In this document: positions 55,025 to 64,000 of the stretch, piece by piece
Numbering within the stretch: the stretch's first letter is position 1
Layout: every line of letters begins with the position of its first letter
Source: Tiliqua scincoides
Taxonomy: Eukaryota; Chordata; Lepidosauria; Squamata; Scincidae
Direction: 5' to 3'
DNA: 64,000 nt
NCBI RefSeq assembly: GCF_035046505.1
Contig: NC_089825.1
Span: forward strand, 5,591,063-5,655,062
The notes under the pieces: model-generated
The model's input: only the letters and a program-made list of their open reading frames with translations
Told to the model about the DNA's origin: nothing
Databases searched by the model: none
Made by a program: the position numbers and the translations under genes

Positions 55025-55916
55025 TTAAAATAGTTGGTAAATGTTCTAGCAAGTGTCAGGATCAAAGTTTTGAAAATTCACAGACTTGGGCTGTGTGTCC
55101 TTGATTAATTTCACAGGGTGATAGCTACTTATTTAATCACGGGTTTTCAGAGGAAGAAGCTCTTAGAAGAGGGAGTTGGTGGAAAGGACAAGATGATTGC
55201 CTTGTAATTTAGCCTCAGGTTTCATGAAAGAGTCTCAGTAGTGGTGGCTCTTGGAGACGATTAGCTGATATAATTAGACGAATTGATGTAGAATAATCTA
55301 TCACATTTGTATTCCATCTGTCCCTCTTCCAAGAGAGTATACAGGAAACTCAGTCTTCCATACCGCATGAAAATGGTTGGTTGGGTCCTTCTCAAAATCT
55401 ATTCAATTAAACTGAGGGTTCAATCTTATCGGCCTGCTGTGCTGCTGGAACTCACCTTCTAGCAGCGCAGCATACTTTATGGGAATTGTGAAAGGCAGCA
55501 CACCATTCTGTCCAGCTGGGCTGCCAATGTAAGTGGCAAGCAGCCACTTGCCAACAGTCTCTGGCCTGTGCTAGTAAGTCAGCACAGGGGTGAATGGGGA
55601 GGGAAAAGAATGGGCAGGAGACTGGGGCATGGAAGGATATGTGCTGAGGCCAGCAGGAAGCAGCCATGCTAATATCCCATCCTCCTTCCTGGCTTCCATC
55701 TGCTGAAAACTGAAAGTGCCTTTTGGAGGCCTCAGAATATCTCCAGGATGTGACCGGAAGGGGCTTCCAGTCATGTCTGGGAGGTCCTTAGAGAGTGTTC
55801 CGCGCCTGCGGAAATCGATATCCATGGGGGGGGGGGGCGCTGGTACGCTTCCCTTGCGGATACTGAAGGCCCACTGTATGCAAAATGGTATCTCTTTGCA
55901 ATGGAATGCTCTAGAC

Positions 55917-56619
55917 CAGTGGTTCCCAAACTGTGGATCGGGACTCACTGGTGAGTCACGACCTGATTTTTAGTGGGTGGCCAAAGGGTGAGGGAAAGAT
56001 CAGATAACTAATTGCCTCAAGCACTGAGGCCATTCAAAAATCAGATACTGGAGCTGCCAATCACCCTGCAAAGAGCTCAGCTCCTGCAGTTTGCAATTAT
56101 GTGTAAATATAGGGAGATACAAGGACATCTGCAAGAGGGATCTGAAGGCCTTAGGAGTGGACCTCAACAAGTGGGAAACCCTGGCCTCTGAGCGGCCCGC
56201 TTGGAGGCAGGCTGTGCAGCATGGCCTTTCCCAGTTTGAAGAGACACTTGGCCAACAGTCTGAGGCTAAGAGGCAAAGAAGGAAGGCCCATAGCCAGGGA
56301 GACAGACCAGGGACAGACTGCACTTGCTCCCAGTGTGGAAGGGATTGTCACTCCCGAATTGGCCTTTTCAGCCACACTAGACGATGTTCTAAAACCACCT
56401 TTCAGAGCGCGATACCATAGTCTCTCAAGACTGAAGGTTGCCAACAAGGGAGATAAATGTTTCAGGGTCTTTTTTTTCTGGTTATTATTACTTATAAATA
56501 AATAAATAATTTTTTTTTCTAGATCTCCTTTTTTAAAAATTCTAGTAAACCTAGGTGGGTCCTGATAGAGTGTCATTTTAAAAAGTGGGTCCCAGTGCTA
56601 AAAAGTTTGGGAACCACTG
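55917..56619. mobile_element. hAT-type element with perfect 8-bp target duplication and an internal LINE fragment
   Basis: CAGTGGTTCCCAAACTGTGG at left, AAGTTTGGGAACCACTG at right. Both flanks are CTCTAGAC (55909-55916 and 56620-56627). Confidence 0.93.
56115..56446 (+). mobile_element. LINE ORF2 C-terminal fragment with CCHC motif, copy C, nested in a hAT element
   Basis: Encodes YKDICKRDLKALGVDLNKWE through CGRDCHSRIGLFSHTRRC. It ends GATACCATAGTCTCTCAAGA followed by CTGAAGGTTGCCAAC. Confidence 0.9.
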
Positions 56620-56884
56620 CTCTAGACTTTGAGTCCTCTGTTGATCACTTTGGTAGGCATTTGATGTGAATTTGATGTGACTTCTCAGAGAATTGTTTGA
56701 GTAAAAAAACCATCTGACATTGTAAGATACTAAATTCCACTGAATGTCAGCTATCAGATGCTGTAAGATGCTAACGGCTATCACATTTCTATAGTACAGG
56801 ACTGCGTAACATGACAGGCCAAATATCAAACACGACCACGCATCAAATATTGAAGTTAAACCTAACAGAGCATCAAATACTGTT

Positions 56885-57322
56885 TTGAAACATTTGCCAC
56901 AGGATGTGGTGATGGTGTCTGGCCTGGACGCCTTTAAAAGGGGATTGGACAAGTTTCTGGAGGAAAAATCCATTACGGGTTATAAGCCATGATGTGTATG
57001 TGCAACCTCCTGATTTTAGAAATGGGCTATGTCAGAATGCCAGATGCAAGGGAGGGCACCAGGATGAGGTCTCTTGTGATCTGGTGTGCTCCCTGGGGCA
57101 TTTGGTGGGCCGCTGTGAGATACAGGAAGCTGGACTAGATGGGCCTATGGCCTGATCCAGCGGGGCTGTTCTTATGTTCTTAACTACAATTCCCAGGAAG
57201 CCTTGCAGGTCTCTTGTTATCTGGTGTGCTCCCTGGGGCATTTGGTGGGCCGCTGTGAGATACAGGAAGCTGGACTAGATGGGCCTGTGGCCTGATCCAG
57301 TGGGGCTGTTCTTATGTTCTTA
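56885..57322 (+). mobile_element. CR1 LINE 3' end with tandem 140-bp unit (two copies)
   Basis: ORF2 C-terminal part (GGATGTGGTGATGGTGTCTG), then the 3' end to GTTCTTATGTTCTTA (about 57182). The junction AACTACAATTCCCAGGAAGC follows, then a second 3' end to 57322. The junction is the same as in the array at 42934, on the opposite strand. Confidence 0.93.
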
Positions 57323-57822
57323 TGAGGACTATTGAGCAGGTATTCAGTCACCTGTAGGATAGCTGGATGATGATGTCCCCATTTTGCGGTTGAAGACTTG
57401 CCGGAGAAATTTTGGGAGCAAAATCATGTTGACTCTAATTGACCCCAGTCTATAGATCCTGCATGGAGCAGTGTTTTCTGAGCTCATCTTCCGCTTTCTG
57501 AACAGATAATCTGCAAGCGCAGGAAAAGGAGCAAGGAGGAGAGGGGGCCAAGGTATCGCACTGGCACAGAATGTGGATGCCTTCTGCTGCTCCCCCTTTC
57601 TCTCTAGCAGGAACAATAAGTGAATATAGACCTCTTATTGCTGGATTAGGGGCTGATTGAACCATAAAAACCACCAACATCGTTGCATCCTGTTCATGAG
57701 CCACCATCTAATTTGCCCATAGCACATAAAAATTGGGAATACTCTGTGGTGCCCCAAGCAAAGATGCAATATGATCCATCCTCTCTCTCTCCTTCTCAGG
57801 GGCAATTTTTGTACAGCACCTA

Positions 57823-57972
57823 GCAACTGTTACCCTGTACATGCCCAATCTTGTGTGATCTCGGAAGCTAAGCAGGGTCAGGCCTGGTTAGTTCTTGGAT
57901 GGGAGACCGCCTGGGAATACCAGGTGCTGTAGGCTTATACCATAGTCTTTCGAGACGGAAGGTTGCCAACCA
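57823..57972 (+). mobile_element. 5S rRNA-derived SINE
   Basis: 57823-57935 closely matches vertebrate 5S rRNA (GATCTCGGAAGCTAAGCAGG, TTGGATGGGAGACCGCCTGG, GGTGCTGTAGGCTT), including internal promoter boxes A and C in diverged form. A non-5S tail follows: ATACCATAGTCTTTCGAGAC then GGAAGGTTGCCAACC. Presumed pol III-transcribed origin. Confidence 0.93.
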
Positions 57973-58053
57973 ATATCATGTTTTAGCACTTTATTTTGAA
58001 AAATGAATTTTTGAATGAATGACTCAGTGATCTATAGGAAATTTGAGACAGAC

Positions 58054-58370
58054 CAGTGGCTTTGCAAGGGGGTGCGGGCCGCGCCAGCTGACGTGCACAG
58101 GGGGATGACATCACTACTCACCAAAAAATTTTAAATCTTGGTATATTTGGATACCATCATGTTATATGCCAATTGATGAGTAATTTGATGCAGAACACAA
58201 TGAAACATACGGCATTCAAATATCTCTATTCTATCAAAAACTATAGCTAAATAACCAGTGGGGGCAGGGTGATAGTACATCATCATGCCCACTGCCCCAG
58301 ACATTGCCCCACACGCTGTAGGGGAGGAGGTCACTCATAGGGTATGACACAAACCCTAGTGACACCACTG
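58054..58370. mobile_element. hAT-type element, relative of 30792-31141
   Basis: CAGTGGCTTTGCAAGGGGGT at left and CCCTAGTGACACCACTG at right. No matching 8-bp flanks. Confidence 0.8.
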
Positions 58371-59639
58371 AAACAAAAGAAAATTCTTCATACAGCACAC
58401 AATATGTTAATAAAATTCACTGCCACAAAGTGTGGTTTTTGGCCACTGGATTTGATTTTTTTTTAAAGAAAAGAGTTAAATACGTTAATGGAGAATTGGC
58501 CTATCAGGGGGTCTTTGCCATACTAGTTAAATAAAACCTCAGGGGCCCAAAACATGTTTTAAAAAATGAATTTTTACAAAACAGGCATGAAGATTCTCAG
58601 GCTGATTTTCACCCCAGATATTAAATTTCTCTGGTTGTAGCTGTGTGGATGATCAGAGCAAAACCCCAGATTGTGTATCCAGTTGGATTTTCAAAAAGCA
58701 ACTGTGACCCTTTGGCACTGGGTACACCGTGGCAGAAGAACCATGGGTGCTAGCTGGTGAGCGCCTGCAATACTTGGCACAGAGCGCAAAAGAACCATTA
58801 CCGTATTTCCCCAGTGTCTGTGCAGGAGTGATATCAGGCCATACATAATTCAGAGCTAGTTTTCCTGTTTATCTCCCCCTTACTCCACCCCCCCCATTTA
58901 TCCTGAACATGAAGACTAGCATTAAACCTCAAAGATGGCTTTTACTGTATTTAGGATAGAGAAAAGTGAGGGCTGATATACTGTGTGCTTTAAAACACAC
59001 ACACACAAACATCAAGGAAATCCAACTTCTGCAACCAGAAAAAAACACAATTCTGCAATCTCTTTTTGATTGTGAGCCTTTGAAGCAGGGACTTATTTTT
59101 CTTTCTATGCAAAGCCCAGTATTCATGAATGTCACTACAGAAACAATATAATAAATCATGGATTTCTCTAGGACATCACCAAATGGATGGGCTTTACTCG
59201 AATTTTTCCGAGATGAAAGGTCTGCTAGTCCTGCTGAAACTGGTTGCTAATGATGCTGAAACAGTAGGTATAGTAAGTTTATAGTAAGTAAGAGTAAGAG
59301 GGGGACAGAGTGACCAGATACCATGACCACAAAAGGCGACGAGGCACCCCAAAATGTAGGACAGCCAAGAAAAATGTAGGGCGTGATAAAATGCAAGCTA
59401 AAAACACCCGTATATTGATTTCATGTGGTTAATTTGAACACGATATTACTGATGATTACATCTGAAACTATATTACATATAATTTATTACATATCATTTA
59501 TTAATTACAAGAAGGCTATGCACTGCCTGCAGGGGCCGAGTCACAGGGAAATGGAGGACATTTCTTTTCCAGGACACGAGGCTAAAAAAGAAGACATGTC
59601 CAAGAAAAATAGTACGTCTGGTCACCCGGGGTGGGGGGA

Positions 59640-60100
59640 CGGGATAACTGAGATGTACAAAATTATGCAGGGGATGGATGGAATGGATAGAGGAATGTTT
59701 GTTTTCCTCTCTCACAACACCGGAACTAGGGGACATCCACTAAAATAAATGTTCGGAGAGTTTGAAAAGGAAATATTTCTTACCCAGCATGTAATTAGTC
59801 TGAGGAACTTCTTGCTACATGATGTGGTGATGGCATCTGGTCTATGTGTCTTTAAAGGGGACTGGACAGATTTCTAGAAGAAAAGTTCATCACGGGTTAC
59901 AAACCATGATGGGTGTGTGCAATCTCCTGGTTTTAGAAGTAGGCTGCCTCAGACTGCCAGGTGCAAGTGCGTGGCAACAGGATGCAGGTCTCTTGTTGTC
60001 TTGTGTGCTCCCTAGGCATCTGGTGGGCCACTGTGAGATACAGGAAGCTGGACTAGATGGGCCTTTGGACTGCTCCAGCGGTGCTCTTCTTATGTTCTTA
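59640..60100 (+). mobile_element. CR1 LINE 3' end, sense
   Basis: Degraded ORF2 C-terminus from ATGGATAGAGGAATGTTTG, GGACATCCACTAAAATAAAT, TGGTGATGGCATCTGGTCT to the tail CTCTTCTTATGTTCTTA. It ends about 320 bp before the presumed exon of the second channel gene. Confidence 0.85.
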
Positions 60101-60428
60101 CAATGCTGTTTTAAAAAGTGAGTCCCAGTGTTATGTTCTTATGAGCAACAGTTCTCTATTGCAGATATGCAAATGAGTTTAATAATAAAATATGAAGAGC
60201 ATTTCTTTCCAGCAGTGAGATGTCATTTTGTTTGTTATATTGCAAGCAAATATAACATAGGAGACATAACATCCTTCCTATGTTACATTATCACATTCTA
60301 CACGTTTAGGTTTTGAACCGGCTTTCATATCTACTCATGTCCTGCTTTATCCTTCTACATCAAACTGTATTTGCAGAGCATTTTGTCACCGCGTGGCTCG
60401 TCACCCCTCTGTGGTGTGAGTTCCCCAG

Positions 60429-60475
60429 CAAGGGGGTGACATCTACTCGTGGGAAGGAATGAGAAAGATACAAAG
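60429..60475 (+). other. Probable 5' UTR part of the SCN10A-like first coding exon
   Basis: A pyrimidine-containing stretch ending TTCCCCAG at 60421-60428 is a plausible acceptor. Related SCN genes have a non-coding first exon spliced just upstream of the start codon. The start ATG at 60476 has A at -3 and G at +4. The in-frame codons upstream open with GTG, not ATG. Confidence 0.5.
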
Positions 60476-60718
60476 ATGGCTGACATCACGTTGCTTGGGG
60501 CTGACAATTTCCGCCGTTTCACTCCTGAATCCTTGGCTGCCATTGAGAAACGAATTGCGGCCAAGAAAGACTGCAAGGACCCGCCCCCAGCAGAGAAGCC
60601 CCGCCCTCAGCTTGACCTTCAGGCATTCCAGAAGTTGCCTGCCCTCTATGGAAACCCTCCTCCAGAGCTGATAGGTGAACCGCTGGAAGATCTTGACCCC
60701 TACTATCACGATCACAAG
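60476..60718 (+). CDS. SCN10A: SCN10A-like sodium channel, coding exon 1 (N-terminus)
   Basis: 81 codons ending in-phase at a GTGAAG donor. The product starts [20 protein letters not shown] and continues with [17 protein letters not shown] and [14 protein letters not shown], which is the cytoplasmic N-terminus of a voltage-gated sodium channel. [12 protein letters not shown] and EKPRPQLDL resemble Nav1.8. [18 protein letters not shown] is shared with Nav1.5. It is the second + strand channel gene in the cluster, about 28 kb downstream of the first, and continues beyond the window. SCN5A is the alternative if the upstream gene is really SCN10A. Confidence 0.85.
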
Positions 60719-60952
60719 GTGAAGTTATTTTGGGGGATGGGTGGGTGTCTAACTGAATTCATTAATACCTCAATAAAGAAAAACTTATTAATTGCTCTGT
60801 GAATACAAAGAGGTTTTAAAAATAGGATGGTGGGGAGATTCTATTTTTCAGTAAGTATATTATCATTAACGTTCTCTGCTTAGGATTGCTGTATCTATTT
60901 TCCTGGGTGGAGGAAGTAAAATATTTTTGAGTGTGTCCGTGTGTGTCTAGAG

Positions 60953-61198
60953 CAGCAATTTCCAACCAGTGTGCCATGGCACACTGGTGTACCACAAATG
61001 GTGCACAGGTGTTCTGTGGGAATTTGGAGGGTGATTTATGTTAGTATGACCAGTGGGGAATGTGACCCCCCCAACAGCAGCATGGTGTGCCTTGTCAATT
61101 GTAAAAAAAGAAAAGAAAAGAAAACTGATGGTATTCCTGGACAATTTTAGTGCCTTGTCAGTGTGTCATGAGATGGAAAAGGTTAAAAAAAATCACTG
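60953..61198. mobile_element. hAT-type MITE with perfect 8-bp target duplication, in intron 1 of the SCN10A-like gene
   Basis: CAGCAATTTCCAACCAGTG at left, AAAAAAAATCACTG at right. Both flanks are GTCTAGAG (60945-60952 and 61199-61206). Confidence 0.9.
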
Positions 61199-61289
61199 GT
61201 CTAGAGAGAGTCATAGAGGACATCATCTTTGAAGTGGCATTTCTACCTATCTTTTTAGTAGATCTATATAGTAGATCAAAAGTATTTTA

Positions 61290-61456
61290 GGCCCAAATCC
61301 TGACCAACTTTACAACACTGTGCCAGTTTGGGTGGCTGTCTGTGACAGAGGCTGTCACACTTTCCTTCACAAAGTAAAGGATTATTTGTTCCCTCACCTA
61401 AGAGTTGCATTGCCCTTATGTTGGTGCTGGAAAGTGGGTTAGGTTTGCACCCTTAA
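61290..61456. mobile_element. MITE-like repeat with CCTAACCC-type ends
   Basis: CCCAAATCCTGACCAACTTT at left, GAAAGTGGGTTAGGTTTGC at right. The interior has CCCTCACCTAAGAGTTGCAT. Confidence 0.6.
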
Positions 61457-61690
61457 TTGATTACCCTCACTCATTAATCAAATATCGCTGCCCTAATGAA
61501 TATCAAAACCATGTGTAATTCTCTGATTAAATGCTCTTGGATATACATAAGCATTAAGAGAAGGTTACATTCTAAGAAATTCTCAGTTTCGTCCACTTTA
61601 AGTCACACACACGTACAGGGAGCAGGAGTATATCCTTTGACAGCAACTGTCCCATAGCAAAGCTTCCAGTTAATGTATTTTTTTCCACAG

Positions 61691-61809
61691 ACATTTATGG
61701 TGTTGAACAAAGGGAAAGCCATCTATCGGTTCACAGCCATGCGTGCGTTGTATATCCTCAGCCCTTTCCATCGAATCAGACGAGTGGTAATTAAAATTTT
61801 GGTGCATTC
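61691..61809 (+). CDS. SCN10A: SCN10A-like sodium channel, coding exon 2
   Basis: 119 nt, the canonical SCN coding exon 2 length, acceptor TTTTTTCCACAG. It encodes [20 protein letters not shown] and then [18 protein letters not shown] plus the first two bases of a serine codon. TFMVLNKG is Nav1.8-like; the SPFHxIRR block is common to Nav1.5 and Nav1.8. The domain I S1 exon lies beyond the window. Confidence 0.93.
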
Positions 61810-61818
61810 ATATCCTTT
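61810..61818 (+). other. U12-type AT-AC 5' splice site after SCN10A-like exon 2
   Basis: The sequence ATATCCTTT directly follows the second coding exon and is a perfect match to the U12-dependent AT-AC donor consensus. SCN intron 2 is a classic U12 AT-AC intron. The 3' end is outside the window. Confidence 0.93.
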
Positions 61819-62385
61819 CACTAAGAATGTAAGAAGAGCCTGACTGCTGGATCAAACCAAGAGTCCATGAAGTCCAATCAGTAGCGTAGCTAAGGGGGTG
61901 CAGGGGGGTAGCACGTGCACTGGGCTACAGGGTGGTGGGGGCTACAACGTGTGGGCTACAGGGTGGGAGGGGCTACAACGTGCAGGCAACAATGCCCTCG
62001 TGTGAGTATCGGGCTGCTGCAAGGCATACAGGAGAGAGGCTGCTGCAGGCATGCAGCAGGGGAGAGGAGACTGGGGGGGCAGCAGCCAACACACTGCTCC
62101 TTGCTGCTATTTCCCGCCCCCCACCCGCGACTTAGCGTGGGCTACAGGCACTGGGCAGGCACTGCAGAGCAGCCAGCCCAGCAGCTGAGATGGTGGTGGC
62201 GGCAGTAGCCGGGGACTGCATGGTCTGCTGCTTGCTTACCCTCCGCGACTGCTGTGAAGTTGAGCCCTAGCAGCGCTCCACAAGATCTTCAATCTCTGCT
62301 GCCTGCTGGGGGGCGTGGGGGGCAACACCTGAGCTCCTCCAGACAGGCACATGGGAGGGAGGCATACAGGAGAAGAGAGAAGCCC

Positions 62386-62468
62386 AGCCCTATGCACGCC
62401 TACTCAGAAGTAAGTCCCACTATAGTCAATGGGGCTTACTCCCAGGAAACTGCATAGGATTGTAGCCT
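62386..62468. repeat. Short palindromic repeat
   Basis: GCCCTATGCACGCCTACTCA; AAGTAAGTCCCACTATAGTC, and its inverse GGGGCTTACTCCCAGG, with GCATAGGATTG at right. Confidence 0.8.
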
Positions 62469-62744
62469 TGGTTCGACTGCAGGCACGGGCTGGCAGCCAA
62501 GAGGGAACTTCTTGATGTCGCTCCTCTCCCCTCACCTCCCCTCCTCCCTGCCTTCCTGGCTGCGATCTTGCCCCCCCCCACCAGTCATGGTGGGCTTGGA
62601 TGCCGCGATCTTCCCCTCCAAACATTGTCTGGACCTAGCAACCTTCCACACAGCACTGGGACCAGCACATGAACCTGCAGGGGGAAGGGGGCAACAGTTA
62701 AACCCGTGTGCGCCTACAACTGCAGCCCAATCTAAGTTATTTCC

Positions 62745-62843
62745 AAGTGGGCATGCAATCCTATGCACACTTTCCTGGGAGTAAGCCCCATTGACTATAA
62801 TGGGACTTACTTCCAAGTAGGCATGCATAGGATTGGGCTCTCA
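62745..62843. repeat. Short palindromic repeat
   Basis: GCAATCCTATGCACAC at left and GCATGCATAGGATTGGGC at right, around TTGACTATAATGGGAC. A (TCTG)n run (62849-62875) and a (GGCAA)n run (62921-62956) follow. Confidence 0.82.
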
Positions 62844-62848
62844 GATGG

Positions 62849-62880
<32 letters not shown>

Positions 62881-63126
62881 GATGAGTTCCTTGCACAGGA
62901 AACTGAAGAGGAGAGCACACAAGGCAAGGCAAGGCAAGGCAAGGCAGGCAAGGCAAGCTGCAGGAGCTCTGAGCAGCACGTAGCACCCAGAGTAGGCCTG
63001 GCCTGACCTCTTAGTAATAATCATCATCTCATCATTTATTTTAATTCATCGGTCCCTATTCTATTCAGTTCCTACAGGTAAGCTGCTGGCTGTTATGATT
63101 GTCTCCCCTGCACTTCTCAAACTGTA

Positions 63127-63208
63127 TATACACACTTTCCTGGGAGTAAGCTCCATTGACTATAGTGGGACTTACTTCTGAGTAGACAGGCACAGGATTG
63201 AGCTCTAA
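63127..63208. repeat. Short palindromic repeat
   Basis: ACACTTTCCTGGGAGTAAGC, inverse GGGACTTACTTCTGAGTAG, centre TTGACTATAG. Confidence 0.78.
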
Positions 63209-63289
63209 ATTAGATACGCCTTTTAGATTTGCCGTCACTTACGGAAGTAAGAGGGGTGGTGGTTTGAAAGAGGGCCCCTTTGGTTTCCT

Positions 63290-63579
63290 CCCTTTTTTGA
63301 AGCCTCCAGTGGTCTCTAAGAACATTTCTATTTCAGCAGGGCCACCTGATTTTAGTCTTCTGTAGTACCTGACACCTGCTGCTTTTATTGATGCTTTTAT
63401 GCTTTATTGATTATTGTATTTTATGTGCTTGTTATGTTCATCCATTATGCCTGTGATTGTTTGCTGCTTTTTTACATTGCATTTTACAGTTTTATTTTAC
63501 ATGTATACATATTTAAATTGTAAACCACTTTGGAAGGCCTTCAGAAGAAAAGTGGGATAAAAAAAACTAAATAGGCAAA

Positions 63580-63626
<47 letters not shown>
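63290..63626 (+). mobile_element. LINE 3' end with (TAAA)n tail
   Basis: A stretch rich in TTTTAT and ATTGATT, then TTGTAAACCACTTTGGAAGG and AGAAAAGTGGGATAAAAAAA, ending in about 12 AAAT units. An L2/CR1-group 3' end. Confidence 0.7.
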
Positions 63627-64000
63627 CACAGTTTAAATTCGTACAACTTATGACCCAACCCTAACTTTCAATGTCCTTGCTTTTTCAAAATATTAACTAA
63701 CATTTCTCACTCACTTTAACAAAAAAGACCCAATTTAATTAATTAAATGCGATTTTGTTGTGGGGGTGGGCTACAAAATGTTCTTTGCACTGGGCAGTGT
63801 ATTGGAATTGCGGAAGATATTGCCGAGGAGATAGGGTGTGGTGTCCACTGTGCCCCTTGCTCTGAGTAAATGCAGGATTAAAGCCCAGGTGGTAGCTGGA
63901 GGTGTGCTGCACAGCTGCAGCCACTAGAGCATAAGGAGATCCCTCTGGTATATAGGGAGCACCTGAGGCAGAAAGGGTTTGGTGGGTGATAGAAGGAGTG

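Overview
This window is vertebrate genomic DNA. Intron-rich voltage-gated sodium channel genes are embedded in a repeat landscape (CR1 and L2-type LINEs, many short hAT-type DNA transposons, a 5S rRNA-derived SINE) that fits a squamate reptile, most likely a lizard. The species cannot be named from sequence alone.

1-32.6 kb: the 3' 22 coding exons of a sodium channel alpha-subunit gene on the + strand, from domain I S2/S3 to the stop codon. The exons join in one frame (4,819 nt, about 1,605 residues plus stop), and many exon lengths (129, 92, 174, 138, 105, 271 nt) equal those I recall for mammalian SCN genes. The DEKA selectivity filter is intact. Serine at the tetrodotoxin-determining site of domain I places the gene in the TTX-resistant SCN5A/10A/11A cluster. 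Its short linkers, overall size and most-upstream position favour SCN11A (Nav1.9). A second + strand sodium channel gene starts at 60,476; two coding exons are in the window and the N-terminus looks most like SCN10A. This matches the tetrapod order SCN11A-SCN10A-SCN5A. Two AT-AC introns, a known oddity of SCN genes, are visible: one in the DIII-DIV linker of the first gene and a U12-type one after the second coding exon of the second gene.

Unusual points in the first channel: a domain II S4 helix that appears shortened by one R-x-x triplet, an IFL in place of the IFM inactivation motif, alanine for the domain IV outer-ring aspartate, and a C-terminal PPSY motif.

32.6-60.4 kb: the intergenic region holds no host gene that I can support. 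It contains two large 5'-truncated L2/CR1-group LINE copies (one with a 534-codon open frame, one interrupted by an LTR fossil), CR1 fragments including a four-unit tandem array of the CR1 3' end, a processed RPL36A pseudogene, a U2 snRNA-like copy, a LINE family with a CCHC C-terminus whose 3' tail matches a 5S-derived SINE, and many hAT-type MITEs, several with perfect 8-bp target duplications and some nested. 60.4-64 kb is the start of the second channel gene with intronic repeats.
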